Assembly (NCBI RefSeq): GCF_018324685.1
Contig: NZ_AP023354.1
Coordinates: 3,100,001 to 3,164,000 of the forward strand
Source: Actinocatenispora sera
GTDB taxonomy: Bacteria > Actinomycetota > Actinomycetes > Mycobacteriales > Micromonosporaceae
Length of the DNA stretch: 64,000 bases
Direction: 5' to 3'
Of the stretch, positions 8,787 through 15,167 are shown piece after piece (position 1 is the first letter of the stretch; each line of letters starts with the position of its first letter). The position numbers and the translations under genes are program-made. The notes under the pieces were generated by a model. It was not told the origin of the DNA. It was given only the letters and a program-made list of their open reading frames with translations, and made no database searches.

Positions 8787-9566
8787 TCACCAGGTGTCGG
8801 GGAGGGTGTCGAGGGCGGGGAGCAGGGCGCGTTCCTCGGCCCCGAAGTGCTCGTCCAGCTGCCCGGCGAGCTCGGTACGGGCGGCGCCGAGGCCGGCGGC
8901 GTCACCGGCGGCGGCGAGCGCGTCGAGTGCGCGCAGGCGTTCGGCGACGAGCCGGTGTTCGGCCCGGAGCCGGTCGATCGTCCCGGCGAGGTCGGGGAGT
9001 GCGGCGAGCAGCCGCGGGAACGTCGTGTCCTCGCTGTGGTGGTGCTCGCCGACCTCGGCGCACCAGGCCAGACAGTGCCCGAACACGTCGCCCGCCGCGG
9101 CGGCGCCGGCGAGTTGGGCCCGCAGCGCGGTGTGGGCGCGGACCAGTTGCACGGCGACGGCGAGGCCGCGATCGCTGTGGTCCATCCGGTACAGCGCGAC
9201 GACCGGGATCGTCCGGTCGGTGCCACGCTGGTACGCGGCGTAGGCGGGAACGCGCTCGCCCTGCTCGCGGTAGCACCGGTCCCGCTCGGCGCCGTGCAGC
9301 GGGGCGGCGACGACCCGGTACCGGTCGGTGCCGACCTCGACGTGGCCGACCGGGTCGGCGAGCAGCCGGCGGTACCAGCGGGGATCGTGGTCGCGGCCGG
9401 CGTTGGAGGCGTAGACGAGCAGCCGGTCGCCCTCGTCGTGGTGGCCGATGGGGCTGGTGATCCCGCCGGCGGTGAGCAGCAGCAGGTCGGCGCCGGTGAA
9501 CGGGCCGCCGACGCGCCCGGCGTTGGCCCGGAACTCGTCGATCACCGCGCGGTTCGGGTTCGGCAT
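8787..9566 (-). CDS. Ddn-type F420-dependent oxidoreductase fused to hemerythrin-like domain
   Basis: 259 residues. Residues 1 to about 125 match the deazaflavin (F420)-dependent nitroreductase/quinone reductase family: an N-terminal GGPFTGADLLLLTAGG segment, then GDRLLVYASNAGRDHDPRWYRRL, and a C-terminal beta strand ending VVALYRM. Residues about 128-259 form a hemerythrin-like four-helix domain with the expected histidine spacing: RAH, EVGEHHHSED, RAEH and DEHFGAEE. That set could bind a di-iron centre. The ATG at 9566 has a GGAG site. The gene is divergent from a MarR-ArsR fusion across a 17-bp repeat array, so it is probably controlled by that regulator. A role in redox or nitrosative/oxidative stress is inference. 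Confidence 0.85.
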   Translation of the reverse strand: MPNPNRAVIDEFRANAGRVGGPFTGADLLLLTAGGITSPIGHHDEGDRLLVYASNAGRDHDPRWYRRLLADPVGHVEVGTDRYRVVAAPLHGAERDRCYREQGERVPAYAAYQRGTDRTIPVVALYRMDHSDRGLAVAVQLVRAHTALRAQLAGAAAAGDVFGHCLAWCAEVGEHHHSEDTTFPRLLAALPDLAGTIDRLRAEHRLVAERLRALDALAAAGDAAGLGAARTELAGQLDEHFGAEERALLPALDTLPDTW

Positions 9567-9592
9567 CGGTCTCCTCGATACTGTCGACATTG

Positions 9593-9745
9593 TTTGACCA
9601 CAGCACTGCTTTGACCACAGCACTGCTTTGACCACAGCACTGCTTTGACCACGGCACTGCTTTGACTGCAACGCTGCTTTCGCGACGATGCAGCTCCGAT
9701 GACGAAGCTGCTTTGACGGCAAAGCATTTGCAAGCAAAGCTAATT
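9593..9745. repeat. Degenerating 17-bp tandem repeat array in a divergent promoter region
   Basis: Nine end-to-end 17-base units. Three perfect copies of TTTGACCACAGCACTGC (9593, 9610, 9627) are followed by one with a single change (9644) and five increasingly diverged copies (9661, 9678, 9695, 9712, 9729). The last copies carry two perfect inverted repeats: GCTTTG-4-CAAAGC at 9710-9725 and GCAAA-GCA-TTTGC at 9719-9731. The array fills the space between the Ddn-hemerythrin gene and the MarR-ArsR gene and ends 13 bases before the latter's start. The unit boundary GCTTTG recurs in most copies, which suggests repeated binding sites for the adjacent regulator. Confidence 0.85.
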
Positions 9746-9758
9746 TGGAGACGAACGT

Positions 9759-10838
9759 ATGTCAACCCGATCCGGGCTCGACGTCGACGACGCCACCCGG
9801 CAGATGCTGCTGCTGATGCCGCGGCTGGTCGGCCGGGCCAAGAAGCTCGCGGTGCCGCCCTCGCTCGCCTCGTTCGGTCTGGCGCCGAGGCATCTGACGC
9901 TGCTCGCGCTGCTGCTGCTCGACGGCCCGATGACCGTGCGGGTGCTGGCCGACCGGCTCGAGGTGGCGCCCACGACGGTGAGTCTGATGGTCGCCGACCT
10001 CAGCCGGCAGGGGATCCTGCGCCGCAACGAGGACGACACCGACCGGCGTCGCGTCATCGTCGACATCGACTCCGGGCACCGCCGTGACATCGACGCCTGG
10101 CTCTCCGGCTCCGCCAATGCCTGGCGGGACGCGCTGGAACCGCTCACCGCGGCCGAGCGCGAGCTGGTCGTCTCGACGTTGAAGCGGTACGAGGAAGGGG
10201 TTGAAAGGACTCTTTCGAAAGAGCAGCTTCGACGCGTGCCCGACGACGACATCGACCACTCAGTGCCGAAACGCACGCTGCGCGATCCGCGCGAGCTGCG
10301 CGCCATGGCCCATCCCGTCCGGATCCGGATCATGGACGAGCTGTTCATCGCCGGCTCCCTGACCGCGAGCCAGCTCGCCGACCGGATCGGCGAGAGCCCC
10401 GCCAACTGCTCCTGGCACCTGCGCCAGCTCGCCAAGTACGGCTACGTCGAGGAGGCCGGCGGCGGTACCGGGCGCCAGCGGCCCTGGCGCCCGGTGATCG
10501 AGTCCCGCAGCTGGGGTGACCGCAGCGAGGGTGAGCTGGCCGCCGCCGGAGCGGCGATGGCCGACCTGATGTACCGGCACGAGTTCGCCGAGCACGAGGA
10601 GTACCGGCACCGCCAGGACAGCGAGCCCGCGGACTGGTACGACGCGGCGTACTGGAGCCAGTCGTTCGCCTGGCTGACCGCGGCCGAACTCACCGAGCTC
10701 AAGGAAACCATCATCGGCCTCGTGCTGCGCTACGCCGAGCGGTTCACCGACCCGGCCACCCGGCCCGCCGACGCCCGTGCCGTGCGCCTCGTATCCTGGG
10801 GTTTCCCGGCCAGGCCGTGGTCGGAGGACCGGAAGTGA
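9759..10838 (+). CDS. Double-headed regulator: MarR domain fused to ArsR-type domain
   Basis: 359 residues in one continuous frame. Residues about 10-155 are a MarR-family winged helix (recognition region VRVLADRLEVAPTTVSLMVADLSRQG, wing RRNEDDTDRRRVIV). Residues about 170-270 are a separate ArsR-type winged helix (RELRAMAHPVRIRIMDEL, then ASQLADRIGESPANCSWHLRQLAKYG and the RQRPWRP wing). The C-terminal 85 residues are the helical tail typical of ArsR proteins that precede MFS exporters. The joining segment (about 150-168) is encoded by AT-richer DNA with a perfect 14-bp palindrome. The stop overlaps the MFS start (GTGA). The MarR half probably serves the divergent Ddn-hemerythrin gene and the ArsR half the exporters; that division is inference. 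Confidence 0.85.
   Translation: MSTRSGLDVDDATRQMLLLMPRLVGRAKKLAVPPSLASFGLAPRHLTLLALLLLDGPMTVRVLADRLEVAPTTVSLMVADLSRQGILRRNEDDTDRRRVIVDIDSGHRRDIDAWLSGSANAWRDALEPLTAAERELVVSTLKRYEEGVERTLSKEQLRRVPDDDIDHSVPKRTLRDPRELRAMAHPVRIRIMDELFIAGSLTASQLADRIGESPANCSWHLRQLAKYGYVEEAGGGTGRQRPWRPVIESRSWGDRSEGELAAAGAAMADLMYRHEFAEHEEYRHRQDSEPADWYDAAYWSQSFAWLTAAELTELKETIIGLVLRYAERFTDPATRPADARAVRLVSWGFPARPWSEDRK
10210..10223. promoter_or_regulatory. Perfect 14-bp palindrome inside the MarR-ArsR linker
   Basis: CTCTTTCGAAAGAG is perfectly self-complementary and lies in an AT-richer stretch encoding the linker between the two DNA-binding domains. In-frame GTG codons follow at 10236 and 10263. It looks like a former operator/promoter of a once separate ArsR gene, or a live internal operator. 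No function is proven. Confidence 0.5.
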
Positions 10839-12238
10839 GGCGGCTGCTGCGGGCGCCCGGCCCGGACAGCCTGTGGCGCAACCGGGACTTCAACCTGCTG
10901 TGGGGCAGCCAGGCGTTGTCGGGCCTGGGCAGCTCGATGTCGTCGCTGGCCTACCCGCTGGTGATCCTGGTCCTCACGCACAACGCGGTGCTCGCCGGCG
11001 CCGTCGGTACCGCCGCGATGATCGCCAAGACCGCGGTCCGGCTGCCGGTCGGGGTGCTGGTCGACCGGGTCAACCGGCGACGGATGATGCTGGGCTGCGA
11101 CGCCATCCGGCTGGTCGCGTTCGCCGGGCTGACCGTGAGCCTGCTGCTCGGGTACGGCAACGTGCTGGTGATCCTCGTCGTGGCGGTGCTCGAGAGCGTG
11201 TGCGCGGCCGCGTTCGACACCGGGGCGATGTCGGCGGTGCGCAACCTGGTACCGCTGGACCAGGTGCCCACCGCGGTCGCCCGGGACGAGGCCCGCACGT
11301 ACGCGGTGGGGCTGGTCGGGCCGCCGATCGGCGGCGCGGTGTTCGGCCTCGGCCGGGCCCTGCCGTTCCTCGCCGACGCGATCAGCTACCTCGTCTCGCT
11401 GGTCGGCCTGCTGCTGATCCGCCGCCCCATGCAGGAGAAGGCGACGCCGGCCGACACCGACACCTCGCCGCTGCACGACCTGCTCGAAGGGCTGCGGTAC
11501 ACCGTCACCACGCCGTTCCTGCGGGCCGCGATGCTGATCGCCGCACCGCTCAACTTCGCCATCAACGGCATGCTGTTCGGCATCATCATCCTGTTGCAGC
11601 GCAACGGCACCCCGCCCGTGCTGATCGGTACCGTGGAAACCATCGTGGGCATCGGCGGCCTGATCGGCGCGATCGCGGCGAGCAGCCTGATGCGCCGGTT
11701 CCGCTTCCCGGTGCTGCTGCGCGGCATCACCCTGATCGGTGTCCCGCTGATGCTCGCCGCGCTGCCGCTCGCCTCGTCCCCGCTCGCCGCCGCGCCGATC
11801 GCGCTGGTGATCCTGCTCGGGCCGCCGCTCAACGCCGGCCTGTTCGGGCACCTCGCCGTGATCACCCCGGACCGGCTGCTGGGCCGGGTCAACAGCGCCT
11901 TCATGACCGCGGCGATGGGTCTCGCCGCGCTGGCCCCGGTACTGGCCGGCATCCTCGCCGAGCACTTCGGCGCCGCCGGCGTGGTCCTCGCGTTCACCGC
12001 CGCGTTCGCCGTCTCCACGGTCGTCGCGTTGACCGCCAAGGGGATCCGCGAGATGGGCCCGCTCACCACGAACGAGACCGGTGACACCGAGACCGGCGAG
12101 ACCGGGCCCGGCGCGACCGAGATCGGGGAGTCCAGGGAGTCCGAGGAGTCCGGGCTCGGCGGTGCCGGCGGTACCGAGACCGACGAGTCCGGGGCCGGCG
12201 GCGCCGGGCACCGACCGGGTACGGGGGAGGCGGGCTGA
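10835..12238 (+). CDS. MFS exporter (EntS-like)
   Basis: 467-residue major facilitator transporter with about 12 hydrophobic segments. It opens WRNRDFNLLWGSQALSGLG, and the loop 2-3 motif is VDRVNRRRMM. The pattern matches the EntS/macrolide-efflux-like subgroup that follows ArsR regulators in actinomycetes. The GTG at 10835 was chosen because GGAGG lies 8 bases upstream and it overlaps the previous stop. The last 58 residues are a low-complexity, acidic Thr/Glu/Gly tail beyond the last helix, unusual for the family and probably disordered in the cytosol. A second MFS gene overlaps its stop by one base. The two may act separately or as a pair. Confidence 0.88.
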   Translation: MRRLLRAPGPDSLWRNRDFNLLWGSQALSGLGSSMSSLAYPLVILVLTHNAVLAGAVGTAAMIAKTAVRLPVGVLVDRVNRRRMMLGCDAIRLVAFAGLTVSLLLGYGNVLVILVVAVLESVCAAAFDTGAMSAVRNLVPLDQVPTAVARDEARTYAVGLVGPPIGGAVFGLGRALPFLADAISYLVSLVGLLLIRRPMQEKATPADTDTSPLHDLLEGLRYTVTTPFLRAAMLIAAPLNFAINGMLFGIIILLQRNGTPPVLIGTVETIVGIGGLIGAIAASSLMRRFRFPVLLRGITLIGVPLMLAALPLASSPLAAAPIALVILLGPPLNAGLFGHLAVITPDRLLGRVNSAFMTAAMGLAALAPVLAGILAEHFGAAGVVLAFTAAFAVSTVVALTAKGIREMGPLTTNETGDTETGETGPGATEIGESRESEESGLGGAGGTETDESGAGGAGHRPGTGEAG

Positions 12239-13434
12239 TGCGCGCCCTGATGGCGAACCGGAACTTCCGGCTGCTGTTCGTCGGCATGGCAGCCAGCATG
12301 ATCGGCGACTCGATGCTGATGCTGGTACTGGCGATCTGGGTGAACCAGCTGACCGGCTCGGCCAGCGCCGCCGGACTGACGCTGCTCGCGCTGGCCGCAC
12401 CCACGCTGCTCGCACCGATCGCCGGCTGGCTGGTGGACCGGCTGCCGCGGCGCGGGTTCCTGTTCGGGGCCAACCTCGCCTCGGCGGCCATCATGCTGCC
12501 GCTGCTCGCGGTGCACGGGCGCGGCCAGCTGTGGCTGTTGATCGTGGTGACCGTCGCGTACGGGGCGTCGTTCGTGTTCGTCGATCCGGCCCAGACCGGC
12601 GTGATCAAGCACGTCGTCCCGGCCGAGGCGCTCGGCGCCGCCAACGGCATGCTGCAGACCGTCAAGCAGGGATTGCGGCTGCTCGGCCCGCTCGCCGGCG
12701 CCGGCATCTACGTCGCGCTCGGCGGCCCGGTCGTCGCCATGATCAACGCCGGTACCTTCGTGGTCGCCGCGGCCGCGGTGCTCCTGCTGAAGCTGGGCAG
12801 GGCGCCGGTCGCCGGCGCTACCGACACCGCGGTCGAGGAGGCCGGGGCGGAGCCGCCGGGCGCGCTGCTGCACGAGATCACCGCCGGGTTCCGGTACGTG
12901 CTGCACGACGTGCTGCTGCGCCGGCTCACCATCGGTCTGCTGGTGGCGATCTTCGCGCTGGAGTTCGTCGAGTCGGGCATCTTCGCGCTGATCGGCGACG
13001 TGATGCACCGGTCGACCACGCTGATCGGCGTGATCACCTGCGCCCAGGGGGCCGGCGCGGTCGTCAGCGGGGTGCTCGCCGCGCTCGGCATCGCCGCCCT
13101 GGGCACCGCCCGGCTGGCCGTCGTCTTTCCCGCCGCGACGGTGTTCGGGTTCGGGTTCACGCTGGTGCTCGTCGCCGCGAACACGCTGATCCAGCAGCGG
13201 GCGCCGCACCGCTACATCGGGCGCGTCGTCGCCGCCTCGGACGGGATCATCTCGGTCGGCCAGGTCACCGCGCTGGCGCTGGGCGCCGGCCTGGTCACGA
13301 TCCTGGACGCCCGGCTGATCATGGTGCTGATCGGGCTAGGCCTGGCCGGCTCCGCGGCGTACCTGTGGCGCTCCCGGCACGCCGACACCGCGGCACCGGA
13401 GCCACAACCGGACCCGGTCGCCACGACGCCGTGA
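12238..13434 (+). CDS. MFS transporter
   Basis: 398 residues, about 12 membrane segments, beginning MRALMANRNFRLLFVGMAASMIGDS, a typical MFS first helix. The loop 2-3 motif is AGWLVDRLPRRGFL. It is translated from an ATG overlapping the stop of the preceding MFS gene (TGATG), so both are in the operon headed by the MarR-ArsR regulator. Loss of an acidic or basic residue in any particular helix was not assessed. The substrate is unknown; export of a toxic compound sensed by the upstream regulator is the simplest reading. Confidence 0.85.
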   Translation: MRALMANRNFRLLFVGMAASMIGDSMLMLVLAIWVNQLTGSASAAGLTLLALAAPTLLAPIAGWLVDRLPRRGFLFGANLASAAIMLPLLAVHGRGQLWLLIVVTVAYGASFVFVDPAQTGVIKHVVPAEALGAANGMLQTVKQGLRLLGPLAGAGIYVALGGPVVAMINAGTFVVAAAAVLLLKLGRAPVAGATDTAVEEAGAEPPGALLHEITAGFRYVLHDVLLRRLTIGLLVAIFALEFVESGIFALIGDVMHRSTTLIGVITCAQGAGAVVSGVLAALGIAALGTARLAVVFPAATVFGFGFTLVLVAANTLIQQRAPHRYIGRVVAASDGIISVGQVTALALGAGLVTILDARLIMVLIGLGLAGSAAYLWRSRHADTAAPEPQPDPVATTP

Positions 13435-13492
13435 CGCCGCCGCACCGACCGCTCGCCCACCGGCGGGCGGGCCGCTGGGGCCTGCCCAGATA

Positions 13493-14683
13493 ATGGCGAC
13501 CATGTCTGGGGGGAATGCGGCGGGTCGGCACGCGAGCTGGCTGGAACTGTTCTTCGATCTGGTCGTCGTGGCTGCCGTCATGCAACTGGCGCACCGGCTG
13601 CACGGCGAGCCGACGCCGGCGGACGTGGGGCTGTTCGTGCTGCTCTACCTCGCGGTGTGGCTCGCGTGGTCGTCGTTCACGCTGTACGCCAACGTCGCCG
13701 GCGACCGCACCAGCCAGCGCTCGATGCTCGCCGCGATGGCCGGCATCGCGGTCCTGGCCGCCGCGGTACCGGAGGCCACCGAGCAGCGCGTCGTGGTCTT
13801 CGTCGTCGCGTACGTGGTGGTGCGGGTGCTCGGTGCCCGGACGATGCGCCGTACCGGAACGAACCTCACCGCCTGGCCGACCGTGCAGGGGCTGCTCGGC
13901 GTCGTACCGTGGCTGGCCTCGATCTGGGTCGAGCCGCCCGGCCGGTACGTGCTGTGGACCGTGGGCGTGGCCATCGACCTGCTGCTGCCGCTCGGTGCGC
14001 GGGCCGAGGCCCGGGTACCGCGGTTCGCCCAGCGGATGATCGAGGCGCAGGCACGGCGGGAGGGCCGCCCGGTCGAGGACTTCGCCGCCCGGGTGCCGAA
14101 GCCGGCCAGGGTGGACCTCGCGCACCTGGCCGAGCGGCTCGGCCTGTTCATGATCATCGTGCTCGGCGAGGCGGTACTGCAGGTCGTCACCACCGCCGCG
14201 GAACTGCCGTGGACCGGTCGGCTGGTCGCCGTCGCCGGGCTCGGCTTCGTGGTGCTCGTCGGCATGTGGTGGCACCTGTTCAGGTACGGCCTGATCGCCA
14301 GCGAGGGCCGCAGCCTGCCGGTCTCGGTGGCGATGCCGCTGCACTTCGTCACCACGGTGAGCATCACCGCCGTCGCGGTCGGCCTCGGCGGCATCGTCGC
14401 GCACCCCGAGCACGTACCGGCCGCCGACGGCTGGCTGCTCTGCGGCGGCGTTGCCGGCTGGTTCCTCGCCGGCGTTCTGGGCGGGCTGCCCGATCCGGCC
14501 AACCGGCGCTGGCTGCTCGCCGCCGGACTGCCGGGAATCGCCGTACCGATCGCGCTCGCCGCGGTCGGCCGGTCGCTGCCCGGCCCGGCGTTCACCGGCG
14601 TACTGGTGGTGTTGATGGCCTGGCAGTGGGCCTACAGCACCCGGCAGGAGCAGCGCCGCAGCCGGTTGGTACCGGTCGGGTAG
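13493..14683 (+). CDS. LtrA family low-temperature-requirement membrane protein
   Basis: 396 residues, mostly hydrophobic helices, with the family hallmark near the start (ASWLELFFDLVVVAAVMQLAH) and later ERLGLFMIIVLGEAVLQV. LtrA proteins are polytopic membrane proteins named from a Listeria cold-growth mutant; their biochemical role is unknown. ATG 13493 and ATG 13502 are both possible starts, and neither has a strong ribosome site. The gene is 58 bases from the MFS stop and may be an independent unit. It converges on mrx1, with a strong hairpin between them. Confidence 0.88.
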   Translation: MATMSGGNAAGRHASWLELFFDLVVVAAVMQLAHRLHGEPTPADVGLFVLLYLAVWLAWSSFTLYANVAGDRTSQRSMLAAMAGIAVLAAAVPEATEQRVVVFVVAYVVVRVLGARTMRRTGTNLTAWPTVQGLLGVVPWLASIWVEPPGRYVLWTVGVAIDLLLPLGARAEARVPRFAQRMIEAQARREGRPVEDFAARVPKPARVDLAHLAERLGLFMIIVLGEAVLQVVTTAAELPWTGRLVAVAGLGFVVLVGMWWHLFRYGLIASEGRSLPVSVAMPLHFVTTVSITAVAVGLGGIVAHPEHVPAADGWLLCGGVAGWFLAGVLGGLPDPANRRWLLAAGLPGIAVPIALAAVGRSLPGPAFTGVLVVLMAWQWAYSTRQEQRRSRLVPVG

Positions 14684-14695
14684 GCTCCGCGCCGT

Positions 14696-14723
14696 CGCGG
14701 CCGTCGGTGGTTCGACGGCCGCG
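14696..14723. terminator. Bidirectional hairpin between ltrA-like gene and mrx1
   Basis: Perfect 10-bp inverted repeat CGCGGCCGTC / GACGGCCGCG with an 8-base loop, between two convergent genes. There is no long T-run on either side, so termination is inferred from position and stability. Confidence 0.6.
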
Positions 14724-14750
14724 CCGGGCCACCGGGATCGGGCGGCTGCG

Positions 14751-15005
14751 TCAGGCCGCGGCGAGGGTGGCGAGCTTGTCGCGTACCTGCACGATCGTCG
14801 GGTTGGTCATCGCGGTGCCGTCCGCGTACTGGATCGTCGGCACCGTCTGGTTCCCGCCGTTGACGCTCATCACGTACTCGGCCGCGCTCGGGTCCTGCTC
14901 GATGTCGACCACCGTGTAGTCGATCTGCTCCCGGTCGAACTGGCTCTTCAGCCGCCGGCAGTAGCCGCACCACGGCGTCGAGTACATCGTGACCGAACCA
15001 CTCAT
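14751..15005 (-). CDS. mrx1: Mycoredoxin Mrx1 (glutaredoxin-like)
   Basis: 84-residue thioredoxin-fold protein with the active site WCGYC (Cys13 and Cys16), cis-Pro segment QTVPTIQYADG and a C-terminal helix. In actinobacteria mycoredoxin-1 reduces mycothiol mixed disulfides on proteins, drawing electrons from mycothiol and its reductase. The start ATG at 15005 has GAGGAGG upstream. It is divergent from uvrD2, an arrangement seen in Mycobacterium (Rv3198A next to uvrD2). No resolving cysteine beyond the CxxC is present. Confidence 0.92.
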   Translation of the reverse strand: MSGSVTMYSTPWCGYCRRLKSQFDREQIDYTVVDIEQDPSAAEYVMSVNGGNQTVPTIQYADGTAMTNPTIVQVRDKLATLAAA

Positions 15006-15167
15006 TGGGGGGTGCCTCCTCATGCACGTCCTGAACGCCGCGTCGCGTGCGCCGGCGCACTGCCAGCCTGCCACGCGTCGCGGACGTCCTCTTCGAGAGC
15101 GATAACGTCGTAGCCGGCTGAGACCATCCCCGCTGTGGCCAACGGCGCACAGAATCGGAGGCAGTTC

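Noticed and set aside
9593-9745. CRISPR array
   Set aside because: The 17-base units abut each other with no spacers, decay in sequence and have no cas genes nearby; it is a tandem iteron array.
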